Positions 10,728 to 23,837 of a stretch of DNA of 64,000 nucleotides are shown here, piece after piece (position 1 is the stretch's first letter; every line of letters starts with the position of its first letter). The DNA comes from Cyrtodaria siliqua (taxonomy: Eukaryota; Mollusca; Bivalvia; Adapedonta; Hiatellidae), in contig JAWPHD010010278.1 in NCBI GenBank assembly GCA_037043455.1, forward strand, positions 1-64,000, given 5' to 3'. Below the pieces are notes generated by a model, which was given only the letters and a program-made list of their open reading frames with translations, did not search any database and was not told the DNA's origin. The position numbers and the translations under genes are program-made.

Positions 10728-10993
10728 GTCCAAGTAACAAATCATATTCGGTTATATTGGGCAGCGACCTCAGAGGGCGATGAGATGAAGAATGAAGTTT
10801 CCCATCAGACATGCCTGTGCCAGGGAGTACAGGTGGGTAGCTAGCTCTGCAGCACAATGTCTAATCCCAAGAGCTACTGGGGCCGCTTGAAAGGAAGAAT
10901 GAACGAACGAACGCTCGATATGATGAACGAATCAATGGTGAATGAACGAACGCTCGATATGATGAACGAATCAATGGCGAGGCCACATAAAAA

Positions 10994-11197
10994 AATATGT
11001 GTGGTTCAGGTAACCCGACCGACCCTATTTTAAGGGGCCGACCCTAAAACTTTTTATGCAAAAATTTAAAAAAAGTAACATAATATTAAATTCATTATCA
11101 GAATTGAATTCATTACATGTATTGAGAAAAAAAAAAAATCAAAAAAAAATCTACCTACCCTATTTTTTTTGCCAGTCTTACCTGAACCACACATATT
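10994..11197. mobile_element. 204-bp inverted-repeat element
   Basis: AATATGTGTGGTTCAGGTAA at the left returns inverted at the right. The interior CGACCGACCCTATTTT is shared with the element at 60341-60633, so the two are related. Confidence 0.8.
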
Positions 11198-11999
11198 ATT
11201 AAAGACTTTCTGTTGGACATCTGGTACAATTACAGGATCCCAAGTGCCTCAATCAAGAATTGCATTTAATATTTCTATTACACTGCAGAAAAGAGGTGTT
11301 TATATAGTCTGAAGGGGATCATTTTTGTAATCGTACTTTCTCCATTCATTTTATATGATTCGAAGAGGCATTCAAGCTTTATTTTCAGACATTATCATTC
11401 GATTGCTAGTAAATGGTAAAACATTTGCCAAAAGATACTGGGAGAAAAACACAATACACTTCTTGTATTAAACCAGTTTGATATATGCAACATGCGAAAC
11501 GTTTTACAAACAAAAACAATCAAAGCTGAGGCGGGAATTAGCTGCCAGGATATATATATATATTGAATAAATCAGGAAATTGCACTTATTAAAAGATGTA
11601 AATATTTTTTATTATATTTCATTCTTTTGCTAACCACCGTTGCAATAATAAACCCAAACTATTGATATTTTACATTTTTTTAGAATGTAAATTTAAATTT
11701 ATATAATTTATACTTGATTTTCAGTAATAATCAAATATTATGTGAAGAAATAAATGTACAAACTATTCAGTAATAATCAAATATTATGTTAATAAATGTA
11801 TATAGTATTTATGATAACTGCCAATGATTTTTATTAGATTACTTCTACTTTAGAATTTGTACTCAATCAGATTGTTTATAAATCTTTCTTATTGCACATT
11901 TTAATATTTCTGGTTAATGTAACATTAGCATAGATACTTTAAAGGCAGTAAAGGTTGTGGGAACAAAATTGCTGTAGCACACAACATGAATTAAGCCAG

Positions 12000-12245
12000 G
12001 TCTCCATGCGTATGTATGATGTACGCATTAGGCCAAGATTCCATGTGTATGTATGCTGTATGTATTAAGCCAGGACTCCATGTGTATGTATGATGTATGC
12101 ATTAATCCAAGATTCCATGTGTATGTATGATGTATGCACTAAGTGTATTATGATGTATACATTAATCCAAGATTCCATGTGTATGTATGATGTATGCATT
12201 AAGTCAAGATTCCATGTGTACGTATGCTGTATGCATTAAGCCAGA
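12000..12245. repeat. ~37-bp tandem repeat
   Basis: Units of TAAGCCAGGACTCCATGTGT plus ATGTATGATGTATGCAT, about six copies, one of them shortened. Confidence 0.85.
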
Positions 12246-13164
12246 ACTCAGCAATTATCTGTCAAACAACAAATATTTAAATCTGTCGAACAAATATTTA
12301 TTCTACACACCAAATTAACATTTTTTAAATTATAAAATGCATTTCTGCATCTTGCGTAGGTTTGAATCTTGGATCAGGCATCTACATTTTTCCTACGTTT
12401 AGACTTTTTTCCCCACTTATTCACTTTTTCATTGCAATCAATGTTAGTATAAATCGGATCACTTAATTTAAAAGTTGTTTGTAAAATCAAGTTAATGGTT
12501 GTTCATTAAAACAGAAATCTAAATCTCTTTTAACCACTTAAGCATAGTGGCAAAAACATATATATTTCTGAAAAAAATAATTACATCAACGACTTTCAGT
12601 CTCTGCTATATATTCAAGAATAAATTTTGATATATATCCAATCTATCGTGTATCTAAATGAACAAATTAGATAATTTTACATACTTTTTTTATTGGAATA
12701 ATGCCAATTTGGGTGTAAAAAATTGGTTGTTTGGCAGAGGGAAATATCCATTGAAAAAATTGGAAAAAATCTGTTAATTATTTATTATCATTTTGTGGTT
12801 TTTCTACATCTTCTGAGTACTAAAAATGATGCTGAATGCAAACACATGTCACACATATGGGTTACTACCTCTAGCTAGCATATTCTTACCTATTGTGAAC
12901 AAAATACTCAATATCCCCAGAGAAAACACTGGTAGATAGAGGGTACCCGGTAGATTTTGTGGACAGATAGGGAGATTTTTGTTCTGGCCAATCATTATCA
13001 TAACCTAACCTGCAAGGAATATAGCAATACAATAAAACAGAAAGAGAAATGTAAGGAATTTAATTAACTTTAATGGCTCATCAACATCCTATTAAGTTAT
13101 TTATAGTTGCTCCCAGAAAGAGGCTCATCAACTCGTGAAGATATTTATAGCTATTCTCAGAAAG

Positions 13165-13297
13165 TTTATTTGTATGGTGTTTCACGTTATTTATTTTCAA
13201 CACATTATATATATGACGGTCAATTTTTTTGTGGTGGAGGCAAACCACCCACTTTTCATGGGTAGAACCAGTACTGTACACCACCCGCCATCCATAA
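13165..13297 (-). mobile_element. SINE-1 fragment inserted in satellite
   Basis: Matches the body and tail of the tRNA-derived SINE at 39638 on the opposite strand (GGTGTTTCACGTTATTT, TGACGGTCAATTTTTTTGTGG, GGGTAGAACCAGTACTGTA). The tRNA-like head is missing. Confidence 0.85.
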
Positions 13298-13313
13298 GAG
13301 GCTTATAAACACA

Positions 13314-14204
13314 TTAAAGGGACATAGGGCAATCTTGAATTGTTTAAAACTTGCAGCATATTGGCAAGCATTAATATCAATTATTAGAATAAATCAAAGC
13401 AAACTGTTTTTACATATTAAAGGGAATGTAGCAACACACGCCAAACAAGCTCTATTATTGAGAATTATGAAAAACGTGGGAAAAGGTGAAAGAATTATCA
13501 AAATCGGATGATAAACAAAAAAGATATGACCATTTAAATGTTGTTCTAAAACGAATATGGGAGCCGCCATTTTTATTTAGAACTATGACATCATAGTTCC
13601 ATATTACCATATATGGAATATTGATAAATATCATTTAAAACGAAAAAATCACTGCAAATGAATGCATTTTTTACTGGTCATGTGTAAAGCATTATTCCAT
13701 TAAGTATTACAGATGCTGTCATTTTTTCCCTATATGTCAGTAAATTTTCATATTTATAAATATTCCATATATGGTAATTTAGAACCGTGATGTCATAGCT
13801 CTCAAAATGGCCGCTTCCAAATCCGTTTCAACAGAAACTTCAAATGATCATATCTTCTTTGTTTATCATCCGATTTTGATAATTCTTCCACCCTTATTCA
13901 AGTTTTTCGGAACTGTCAATAATAAAGATGTATGGCTGTGTCGCTACATTTTCTTTAACTAACTGCTGATTATAATGCACCAATAATATATCTGAACATT
14001 TGGTAGAATAACCAAGAAAACTCAAAATTTTGTTTTATTACATGCAAGCATAAATTTTAAAGTTAAATTGATAATTATTAAATGAAGCTGCTAATTTTAA
14101 TACTTGATACAGTCCAGACGCTACTGTGCCGACACCTTTAAGACTTCCGATTGGTTAAAAGGCAGCAGGACTATAAACTTTAAGACTGCCGTGTGTCCCT
14201 TTAA
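13314..14204. mobile_element. TTAA-flanked MITE family G, copy 1, host of a second MITE
   Basis: Ends TTAA-AGGGACA and TGTCCCT-TTAA. It sits exactly at the TTAA of a satellite unit (AACACATTAAGATATTT), which is intact in neighbouring units. Removing the 542-bp element inside leaves about 345 bp, close to the 339 bp of copy 2. Confidence 0.85.
13417..13958. mobile_element. TTAA-flanked MITE family F, copy 2 (542 bp), nested
   Basis: Same length and order as 10186-10727 (AGGGAATGTAGC ends, GCCGCCATT, CATATATGG arms). It is inserted at a TTAA within family G copy 1; the matching part of the other G copy reads ACTTTTAAGG without insertion. Confidence 0.88.
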
Positions 14205-16060
14205 GATATTTGGAGCTGCTTCAGAATGAGGCTCATCAACACATTTATTTACAGCCGCTCCCAGAATGAGGCTCATCAACACATAAAGATATTTCGAGCT
14301 GCTCCCAGAATGAGGCTCATCAATACATAAAGATATTTCGAGCTGCTCCCAGAATGAGGCTCATCAACACATAAAGATATTTATAGCTGCTCCCAGAATG
14401 AGGCTCATCAACACGTAAAGATATTTCGAGCTGCTCCCAGAGTGAGGCTCATCAACACATTAAGATATTTACAGCTTCTCCCAGAATGAGGCTCATCAAC
14501 ACATAAAGATATGTATAGCCGCTCCCAGAATGAGGCTCATCAACACATTAAGATATTTACAGTTTCTCCCAGAATGAGACTCATCAACACATAAAAATAT
14601 TTACAGCTGCTCCCAGAATGAGGCTCATCAACACATTAAAATATTTACGGCCGCTCCCAGAATGAGGCTCATCAACACATAAAGATATTTCGAGCTGCTC
14701 CCAGAATGAGGCTCATCAACACATTAAGATATTTACAGCTTCTCCCAGAATGAGGCTCATCAACACATTAAGATATTTATAGCTGCTCCCAGAATGAGGC
14801 TCATCAACACATTAAGATATTTATAGCTGCTCCAAGAATGAGGCTCATCAACACATTAAGATATTTATAGATTTTCCCAGAATGAGGCTCGTCAACACAT
14901 TCAGATATTTATAGCTTCTCCCAGAATGAGGCTCATCAACACATTAAGATATTTACGGCTGCTCCCAGAATGAGGCTCATCAACACATTAATATATTTAC
15001 AGCTGATCCCAGAATGAGGCTCATCAACACATTGAGATATTTACGGCCGCTCCCAGAATGAGGCTCATCAACACATTAAGATATTTACAGCTGCTCCCAG
15101 AATGAGGCTCATCAACACATTAAGATATTTACAGCTGCTCCCAGAATGAGGCTCATCAACACATTAAGATATTTACGGCTGCTCCCAGAATGAGGCTCAT
15201 CAACACATTAAGATATTTACAGCTGCTCCCAGAATGAGGCTCATCAACACATTGAGATATTTACGGCCGCTCCCAGAATGAGGCTCATCAACACATTAAG
15301 ATATTTATAGCTGCTCCCAAAATGAGGCTCATCAACACATTAAGAAATTTGGAGCTGCTTCAGAATGAGGCTCATCAACACATCAAGATATTAACGGCTG
15401 CTCCCAGAATGCACCTCAACAACACATTAAGATATTTATAGCTGCTCCCAGAATGCACCTCATCAACACATTAAGATATTTATAGCTGCTCAAAGAATGA
15501 GGCTCCTGCTCCCAGAATGAAGCACATCAACACGTTAAGATATTTATAGCTATTCCCAGAAACAGGTTCATTAACACATTATTAAGTTATTCAAAGCTTC
15601 CCGCAAAAACAGACCCATAAATGCATAAGTGAGTTATTTAGAGCTTTTCCAAGGAGGTACAGATAAATAGTCAGGACCATCCCCCACCCCACCTATCCTT
15701 ACTATCCAACACAGTTTTCTAGTTCTTTTACATGCTCAAAAAGCTCCAATTCCATGAGAAGCCCGACTAATATCCCCATTCGAAGGGATGAAGCAATGGA
15801 CATCAGTGACTTGCTCATGATCACAAACACACTGTTCCGGCTCAATGTCTCAACCTGTAACCTTTGGGTTACGCGGCAAGCGCGCTACTACATAGTAGAC
15901 TACAACACTCCCCGAAGTAAAGTGTAAGCCTCCTGTATGTGCAATATGCTCAGTTTTGAAGTATTAAACTGCATAACTGATATTATATAACATGCTACTA
16001 CTGAATATAATTATCAAAGACATGGTCATAAACCTTAATCTTAATTATAACACTCAATCT

Positions 16061-16086
16061 TATATATATATATATATATATATATA
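16061..16086. repeat. (TA)13 microsatellite
   Basis: Uninterrupted TA dinucleotides. Confidence 0.95.
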
Positions 16087-17199
16087 ATTGCACAACATTT
16101 ACTAGAAAATATATGATGAGTCACCTGCAGGAAGATAATGTACAGGAATAAGTATAAGACACTTAATTAAGCGCATGTATATGTAAAACAGAAGTCTGAA
16201 TTCCAGCTTCAGTTACTCCACTACAGAGAGGTTTTCTCCCATGTTTAGTCAAACGAGTTAGACAAATGAAGATAGCGCTATATTATATCAGACATCATGA
16301 CATCGCCCTACTTTGAAGTCATATCAAATAGTCATTGAGTTACATATTGTTTTATGCCTGTAGTATATAATGGGAGAAAATAATCACGAGTTTATCCAGG
16401 TAAAATCGAGTTTATCCAGGTAAAATCGAAAAAATCTCAGTGGATATTTGTAATATATTCCTATTAAATGCATGCTGTCTACAATTCCAAAACTGGCAGG
16501 ACAACAATTTTATGTAAAAGTAACAAAATATGCAAAACATATTAACATCCTGAACAAAATGTCAAACCCTGCAGCAAGAAACAATATGGTGCATACCACA
16601 GTTGTCTGTCTCTGTTACCTGTGAGTGATGCCTATCTGTTTTGTTCTTTCTCAGCCTTTTTCTTTCTTAGCCAATATGGTGTTTTTTATATGACATTGGC
16701 AGGTTGAATTAAATATAACAACAGATCAGTCTGTATTTAGAAACAACATTCCAGTAGATAATGAATTGTTCTGGAGTGAGATCTATGGTAAATATACACA
16801 AAATCTCTGCTATGGATCCCCTGCAGGTGAAACAAACAGTTTACATTGATGGGTTATAGTTTCAGATTTACTAATCATAGATCAAATTTGATTTGGAAGT
16901 GGCTGAAAGTATTAGTAAATCAAGATTGGGAATTTACAAACAGGGGAGTGCAATATCGAAAAGTATCAAAATACCTTTGCTTAAAAAATGATGGTTCCCA
17001 TTAACTTGATATTTATTAACACACAATTCATTTTTGAAATCCATTTTCTTTTTTTTCCCATATATATTTTTTTCGATTTACTAGTTACAATAGATTGAGT
17101 CATTTTCCTGCTTTCCTATTTCTTGTTTAAAATGGTGGTATTTACCACTAATCGACCACTCTGATCAGCAAAATGAGGTATATAAAAAAACATACTCAC

Positions 17200-17293
17200 T
17201 TTGGAATTTCTTCAGCTGGTTGTGTATGCTCTATTTCAAACCCCATCTTCCGTAATTTATTTATTACTGTATTATTATTGCCTAGAAAGTGAC
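17200..17293 (-). CDS. TRABD2: TIKI exon C: second GxxH motif
   Basis: This is a 94-nt exon, too short for simple ORF detection. The acceptor is catttcag|GTCAC and the donor is CCAAA|gtgagt. It completes Gly295 and then reads HFLGNNNTVINKLRKMGFEI and EHTQPAEEIP (residues 296-325), ending with two bases of a Lys codon. The junction forms FGAGHFLG, the second GxxH of the TIKI active site, followed by the hydrophobic strand and helix typical of the end of the TraB/Tiki fold. NNT is a possible glycosylation sequon. Downstream the family has a variable, poorly conserved linker. Here that linker is very short, because the next recognisable exons already encode the basic region and the DLW motif. 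Confidence 0.94.
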
Positions 17294-17679
17294 CTGAAAT
17301 GAAACAATTTTAGAAGTAAGTACATAAATATTCAAGGGAGATAACCTCATCAGCCTTATGAGCAAACAGCAACTCTGTGATTAAAGAGGCTCTGCACAAT
17401 TAATTTATTTTAACAAAAAAATGCACATTTTATGACAGTTCCTTTAAACTTCCTCTTTATTTTTTACTTGGTTTAGATAGTATATTCCAACTGGACCTCT
17501 CTCTATCTTGAGTTATGCTGTCAATTTAAAGAAACTGAACCCCCAAATTTCACTACAAAACCTTAATTTCTTCACTCCCTCCATGTGTTGAGGTCATAAA
17601 ATAATGCATGTGTGCAGATTAAAAGTCTAGATTTACTCATGGGTATTAAACTCACAATTTGACACTTTGTAATTGCAAA

Positions 17680-17936
17680 TATGTTTGTTTGTTTTAATTT
17701 GTGTGGTGTTTTACGTCATTTTAAACACACGTAAGGCTATATATGACGGTCAATTTTTTGTGGTGGAGGCAGACCACCCATTTTGCCTGGGTAGAACCAG
17801 TACTGTATGCCTCCCGATATCCGTAAGAATCGACACTTCATCACTTACAAGTCGAGCTCCCAGTGGGATTCGAACCCTCAGCAGTAAGAGGCAAAGGTTT
17901 ACATCGCAACGTCGTTAACCATTCGGCCACGGAGAC
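17680..17936 (-). mobile_element. SINE-1, near full length
   Basis: On the minus strand the head reads GTCTCCGTGGCCGAATGGTT (A-box-like) and GGGTTCGAATCCCACTGGGA (B box). The conserved body with GGTTCTACCCAGG follows, then a TTTAAAATGACGTAAAACAC tail and an A/C-rich end. Pol III-type promoter; no coding. Confidence 0.9.
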
Positions 17937-18274
17937 TCTAAAATGAATTAAGAGATTGCATCTCACAATTCAACACTTTGGCAATGGTAACGATTGTCTG
18001 GCTGGTTGAGATGTTTATATCGTAGTAATAAAGTTCGAATTTGCAACATATATAAGTTACATATATACCTTAATATATCTTATCATTAGAAAGCCTTATA
18101 CTTCCATTCAGAGATGGGAAAGCTTAAATTAGCAGGATTTTATAACGGACATTTTGACAATAAAACATGTTTAAATAAAATTATTTACTGAAAAAATGCG
18201 ATAACCCGTTTAAAATGATCTATTAAACGTTTTAATTTTACAATATGCAAACATTTAAGCCAAAAGGGTTTTAT

Positions 18275-18331
18275 TTCATACCCCAGCCAACCCCGTTTTC
18301 GCTTCTTGGAGAATGGGTTGGATGGGGTATG
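18275..18331. repeat. short hairpin
   Basis: CATACCCCAGCCAACCC and GGGTTGGATGGGGTATG pair with one mismatch around a loop of about 20 nt. Confidence 0.7.
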
Positions 18332-20332
18332 ATCAGACCACGTAATGGGGTGTACAAAGTTTGTAATTTCCTGTTATGCCGGGAAAGTGGCTTCAAGAGT
18401 TTTACACCGGCATCACCTTAGTCTTCTCTCTTTAAGTAATACCCTTACTAACAGAACTGTAAATCTTTGGAATAATCACAGAAAATAACTACAAGTACAT
18501 CGCACAAAAAACAAAGATAAAATCTACCATGATTTACACACGCTCAGGGAAAGCAACAGCTCTGACTTTATTCCAACAGCTCTATTGAAAACCATGAAAA
18601 AACATACATCTTCTGTTCTAGAACAATGCAGATAATAGGAGATTTTCTAGAAATATTTAATGTCTAAAAATATTTTATTCCTCAACTGATAACAACAGCT
18701 TAAGAGGATATTCAAAGATGAAACGACTTTGTGCAACAGAAAGAATAACAATCTCATGGTGCTGAGCAGGAGTGTTCGTAGCTAGAGCATCCCTCCTTTT
18801 TTGCACTCAAAACAACAACTTTTTACCTTTTTTCTGTACCTACCCAATTTTATCAAATTTGATTTGTGTTTAGGCTTAAATTAAACTCACAACTCTTCTT
18901 AATTGTTTTAATATAAAAAAAAATCTCACAAACTGCATTCCTATGAATGCCATAAATCACATCATTGTTAGTTGGAAGCTTGAGTTTGATAAATCAAGCT
19001 TCGGCATGCATGACAGTCTCTCAGTTCAGTAAAGTTTGAACTTGATTGTATCTCAATGCTGATTGAACAGCTAGGGAAGGTGTTCATGTGTTTCAGATAT
19101 CTCTAGATAACTAGATGATTTTTTATGTACCATTCAAATGCATAGAAACGCAGACACTTTGAACTATCAGGTCCATATCCAAACGATGCGAACCGTCTCA
19201 GATTCTTAAAAAAGTGTACCTAAGTGTAGTGCTGGGTATCGCGTCAAAAAAACGTATCGAGATATACTGCGATACATAGAGACTGTATCGCGATACGTAT
19301 CATAATATTTGTCTTGTACAATTACGTTGATAATTTCAATAGACTTTTCCGATTTCCAGGTGTACTTCGATGCAGATGACAACATGATGCAATGTTGGTT
19401 GTGCTTGTGAATTTCTGGTTTGGGATTGAGTCCACCATAACTAAAGCCAAGAAGGCAGGACTCGTTTCTGGTTTGCGATCAAGTCTGCATATCTAAAGGA
19501 AGGACTCCATTCTCCTTTGGGGTCAAGCCATTCATGTCTGAAGGATATTCACAGGATTATATTGGATCTCTTCCTCACCAAAGCTTGACCATATGATGTG
19601 ACAAGTCATCATTTATAATAATCAAACAGAAGTACCATGGTTTTAACAATGTCAGCCCAGTAAGTTTAAATGAATATTTAAACGTTTAAGCACATTTTGG
19701 TACAATTATATAGATTTGGTTTATAGTAAAATTACTCAGACCGCAAGACCCAATAAATGTTTTTTGAATGGAAAAAAAATAAAATTGTACAGTATTGAAT
19801 TCAATTTATATAGATCACAACATATTCGCATAAATAAAGCATGCTCATGTATTTTTTATAAATGATTTCAATTTTATAAATATCACATTACAAGAATTAA
19901 TCCCTCGAGTAGATACGAGGTATTTTTAAGTTACAGTTTATTACTTTACAGGTCCGCGGTATGACACATTATTAAACTGTAACTTTTGATACATCTCATT
20001 TGCATACTTTATAATACCTTTTTTTTTTTGTAATATTGGGTTTTAGAAAGAAATCTGTCTTGTGCAATTTTAATGCTTCAAAGAATGCCATATTCAATAT
20101 GGAAATTTTGGCCTTAAAATTCTTGCTGTTAAATCTCAATGCATTTAAATTAGAACTTAAACAGTGTTTTAATGTCGCTTAATATTATACAGCACAATAA
20201 AACAGTTAAATTGTACGGTTTTATGGTTAAGTTCTCGAGGTAATTGTGCAAAAGTTCCCAACATTAAACAAAATCAATTAATTATCAATTTGCCCGTTAA
20301 TTGTCATTATTGTTTTTCATTCAAGCTAGAAG

Positions 20333-20432
20333 GGAACACTTGTGTAGTGGGAACATTTGTGAAGTGGGAACACTTGTGTAGCGGGAAGACTTGTAAAGCG
20401 GGAACACTTGTGAAGCAGGAACACATGTGTAG
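20333..20432. repeat. ~18-bp tandem repeat
   Basis: About five units of GTGAAGTGGGAACACTT type. Confidence 0.8.
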
Positions 20433-20539
20433 CCAGCCTGTGCTTATTTTAACAAGGTTCATCTAACTATAAAGTTTGAAGTCGGGGTTCAATGCTTTAT
20501 AAATTATTGAGCAATTATTTTTTTAATTGCTCTTTATGA

Positions 20540-20990
20540 AAAGGGGCATAACTCTGAAATGGATAATTGATAAGGAAGAATTGTATAGGTCAATATTTTG
20601 CCAAGTTATGAGCTAAGATAAGTTGCAGGTTAAAGTTTTATGAAAAGGGGCATAACTCTGTCAAAAAAGAAAGTCCGCATTATTGGTCATGTGTAACAAT
20701 ATTCTTTGGGGTAAGATGAAATGTGTGTGAAGTTTCATAAACAAAGGCCAAATACTTTTAAGTTATGGCTTAGTTGGGTTGTAGGTTAAAGCTTTACGAA
20801 AATTAGCATTAATTTCTACCAAAATTTAAGTCAGAATTATTGGTCATGTGTAACAATATTCCTTGAGGTAAGATGCAGATGTGTATGAAGTTTTTTGAAC
20901 ATAGGTCAAATACTTCTCAAGTTACGGCCAATATCGGGTTGAAGCGTGACAAGGACGAGGACAGATGACGGATGATGACAAAGTGACACC
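20540..20990. repeat. bivalve-type dispersed repeat
   Basis: Two internal copies of 'ggcataactctg ... ggtcatgtgtaacaatattc ... gaagtttcataaacaa'. The end is TGACAAAGTGACACCTAAGT, which resembles the segment at 58545. Confidence 0.55.
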
Positions 20991-21005
20991 TAAGTGTCTG
21001 CCATG

Positions 21006-21250
21006 CTACACGTGGCTGCAGTGGTCAGTACAGTGGACTATCATACATGCATACATGTGGCTGCAGTGGTCCAGTGGTCAGCACAGTGGACTCGCAGTGG
21101 ACTATCATACATGTATACATGTGGCTGCAGTTGTCCACTGGTATGTACAGTGGACTATCATACATGTATGCACGTGGCTGCAGTTGTCCAGTGGTCAGTA
21201 CAGTGGATTATCATACATGTATGCACGTGGCTGCAGTGGTCCAGTGGTCT
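21006..21250. repeat. 53-bp tandem repeat
   Basis: Four to five units of CACGTGGCTGCAGTGGTCCA plus GTGGTCAGTACAGTGGACTATCATACATGTATG. Open in three frames only because of the repeat. Confidence 0.88.
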
Positions 21251-21399
21251 GGAGGTACAGGTTCTAGACGTGTTTCTTTTCAGCTGCATGCATCCCCAGA
21301 TCACATTAAAAAAACATAGGATTTTTTTTATTTAACATCGATTATACAAATCACTTTTGATTGCGCCGATGACAGCATTAGCAGGGTTCTGATGTGGCA

Positions 21400-21575
21400 G
21401 GAAAAACAGAGAACCCGGGGAAAACCCACATGTTCAAAGAGGTTATAAAGGGGGTAGGACCCGGGGACAAACTCCTGTGTTTCCTCAACCTTTCTCCGAG
21501 GTGCTCGAAATAACCTTTAAGATAATGTGGTAATGAGTCGTTAAACAACAATTCAAATTCACATACCGAGGGGCG
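21400..21575 (+). repeat. retroelement-like 3' tail, copy 1
   Basis: Ends in TCGAAATAACC...GAGTCGTTAAACAACAATTCA. The same tail (TTCCCCTCTCTCTGGG..., GATGAGC(C/T)GTTAAA) occurs at 34377-34465 and 61565-61785. It is probably the 3' domain of a SINE or LINE family. Confidence 0.55.
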
Positions 21576-21670
21576 ACTATTGTACTAAAGAAATTACAGA
21601 TTTGACTTCATTTTGTCATTGCCCGTTTTGCCAGTGAAAACAATCTGGAGCTGCAGAATCAAGTTTTAAA

Positions 21671-21785
21671 TACTGTATAATCCCTAATAAAAGTCCCTCC
21701 CCTAATAAACGACACCCCCACTTTTTTTCAGCAATAGTTTTTTTTAAACCTACCAAAGGAGCGTTTATTAGGGATTATATGGTAA
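21671..21785. mobile_element. MITE family E, copy 1 (115 bp)
   Basis: TACTGTATAATCCCTAATAA at the left and its inverse TTATTAGGGATTATATGGTA at the right. The second copy is at 26144-26463. Confidence 0.85.
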
Positions 21786-22574
21786 CTGTTTAAACAGCTT
21801 TTAATTTTACATTAAAAATGATACCTTTTACCAGGATGGATTTTTTAGTGTTTAGTGATGATGATGGACGAAAAGAAGAGTGATCCCAATAGCTTAGCTC
21901 TGAGCCTTCAGCGCAGGTGAACTGAAAATAGCGTAACATATTGTCCTTAATAGTAGCGCCAGGGCGCTATGTAAAATGCAAAGGGGGCACTCTTATAAAT
22001 AAAATAAAATAAAAATTGATTTTGTATTTGATTTTTGGATACGGTATCCGAATTTTTTTGGCGGATGCAAAATTTGGCGGTTTTTGAAAATGGATATGTT
22101 GGCGGTGATTATATTTGGCAGATCAATGTGATTTCAGCCAAATTAAAAAAAATGTTTACATTCATTTTGTTTCGTTCATTTTTACCTTCATGATTTGTCA
22201 TTTAACTTTAAAATGGCAAATCTTGAAATAACGGAAATAACTCATAAAACTGTTCTTTGAATTGTTCTAGGAGTCGAAGTGGTCATAAAATAACTGTGGC
22301 AGTCACTCATTAGTAAACATAAACTTTATATTTAAGATACTGTTAGATCAAGAGAGCAAATAAACACTATTTATGATGGTGAACGGATTTCACTTTTCCT
22401 ACATTGTCAATTTGAATTAAAGTCAAACTAAACACACATTGGATAATTTCTAATAAATTTACAAAGGGCACTGAAGGTGTAAATAATTATTATAGTGAAT
22501 ATTATACAAAACAATGAGTGTAAAAACACATTTATACATGACTTTATATACTGCCAAACTTCTATTATGATGAT

Positions 22575-22775
22575 AACAATTGAATTGGGGGTTTTACTGC
22601 GCACCAACACAAGAAAGGTTATATGGCGCCAAACAGGGATGAACATGCCAGGCTCATCCTCCATTTACATCTAGATAAAATATGGAGAATAGGCCTAGAA
22701 CCTTCTAACCTGCAGAACTGACTGCAGAGTTGCTGTAAATTCTATTGTAGACACTCCATTTACAATGGAGCCACA
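22575..22775 (-). mobile_element. SINE-like element with tail shared with SINE-2, copy 1
   Basis: Shares about 190 bp with 53705-53900 (GGCGCCAAACAGGGATGAAC, CATGCCAGGCTCAT, GGCCTAGAACCTTCT, ACTCCATTTAC, GGAGCCAC). The 'ttgaattggg...caccaacac...atatggcgcc' end is also shared with the SINE at 28828. Confidence 0.7.
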
Positions 22776-23837
22776 TTTCCACATTTGCATATGGGATTTA
22801 TTTTGGTGCTTCCGACCTTGGACTTTATTTTGGCGCTTCCGACCTAGTCAAAATAAATCCACCGCCAATATGTATACAGTACAAAAAATCGAAAAAGTAT
22901 TGAATGTTAAAGACTTTTTAACTTTTTAATTATTTTTTTTAAAAGTCGGATGGTGGCACTTCTATTAGGGAAGGTGTTTCTAATAGGGTAAATACGGTAT
23001 GGAAACAAGTTGATAACAAAATAACATCTACAGAAGACAAAGGACACAGTGATTTAATTGTTTCCTTTATAGTGTGGGTGGAGTGGAGTGAAACTGTGGC
23101 CATAAAATCATGTCTTTTTCTATAAAACCTCACCATCTTATTGCTTTTCTACTTTGTAATAGTGTACGATAACATCATTTTAAGATTGAAACTGCAATCA
23201 GTTCTGTTTATCAGTTAGATTACTGTATAATGCTTCGATGATCAAAGAATTTACCTGAAGGACACCCTGTTACACTTATTTATTATCTTTGATATATGAT
23301 GAGAATTATTTGAATTTTATGCAAAGATGCCCTATCATTAAAACAGTTGGAATTGATGGACACGAATCAGACATATATCATTATATATTAAATGTGCCCA
23401 TTATGAGGCAGTAGGAAAGTTTCACATTTGTCTGTATTTGTTAATTAAAATCTTTAAAATAACAATTTAAATCGCAGCCAAACAGTCTGCTGTTAATAAA
23501 CCAGCACCAGTAGGTCTAAACTTTGAATATAAATGAAATAAAATTTGAGAAAATAAACCTGGTGTCTGTAATCATCCTAGAGCAAACTATCTAGCTAACC
23601 ACCCTAAAACAACCTCCCCCAAGCATTTACACAAATAATTTGTTTAGAAACTTGATTTCAGTCTCAAAACTTACAGCCAAAATGTCTACATATGCACATT
23701 ACAATGAATATACACAACATTAAATTGATAAGCAGAATAGTCATGACAGTGCCTTGTTTTTGTACGCTTTTCCTTTTTTTCTTCACTTATCTCACTTTTA
23801 TTTTTAAAGCTAGAAACGTGACCAATATCCTAATGAA

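Larger units (their letters stand above)
13075..15560. repeat. 44-bp satellite array, interrupted by a SINE and nested MITEs
   Basis: About 30 units of GCTCCCAGAATGAGGCTCAT plus CAACACATTAAGATATTTACAGCT run from 14204 to 15560. Two outlying units at 13075-13165 and a remnant at 13298-13313 show that the array once reached further left and was split by insertions. Units degrade at the right edge, to about 15650. Confidence 0.92.
8572..17199 (-). other. TIKI intron C-D, 8.6 kb
   Basis: Dominated by tandem arrays (8605-9455, 9596-9920, 12000-12245, 13075-15560) and nested MITEs (10186, 10994, 13314, 13417). A (TA)13 microsatellite lies at 16061-16086. The stretches 11200-11990, 12250-13070 and 15620-17190 show no gene or recognisable element. 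Confidence 0.85.

Noticed and set aside
8605..15560. Regular arrays that could suggest CRISPR
   Set aside because: Units are head-to-tail without unique spacers, in a eukaryotic intron; ordinary minisatellites.
15840..15910. Possible tRNA-like segment near GGTTACGCGGCAAGCGCGCT
   Set aside because: Short GC-rich patch with no A/B-box pair at proper spacing.
19210..19320. Segment with repeated GTATCG/CGATAC motifs
   Set aside because: May be the end of a DNA transposon, but I could not find a matching second end, so no element is called.
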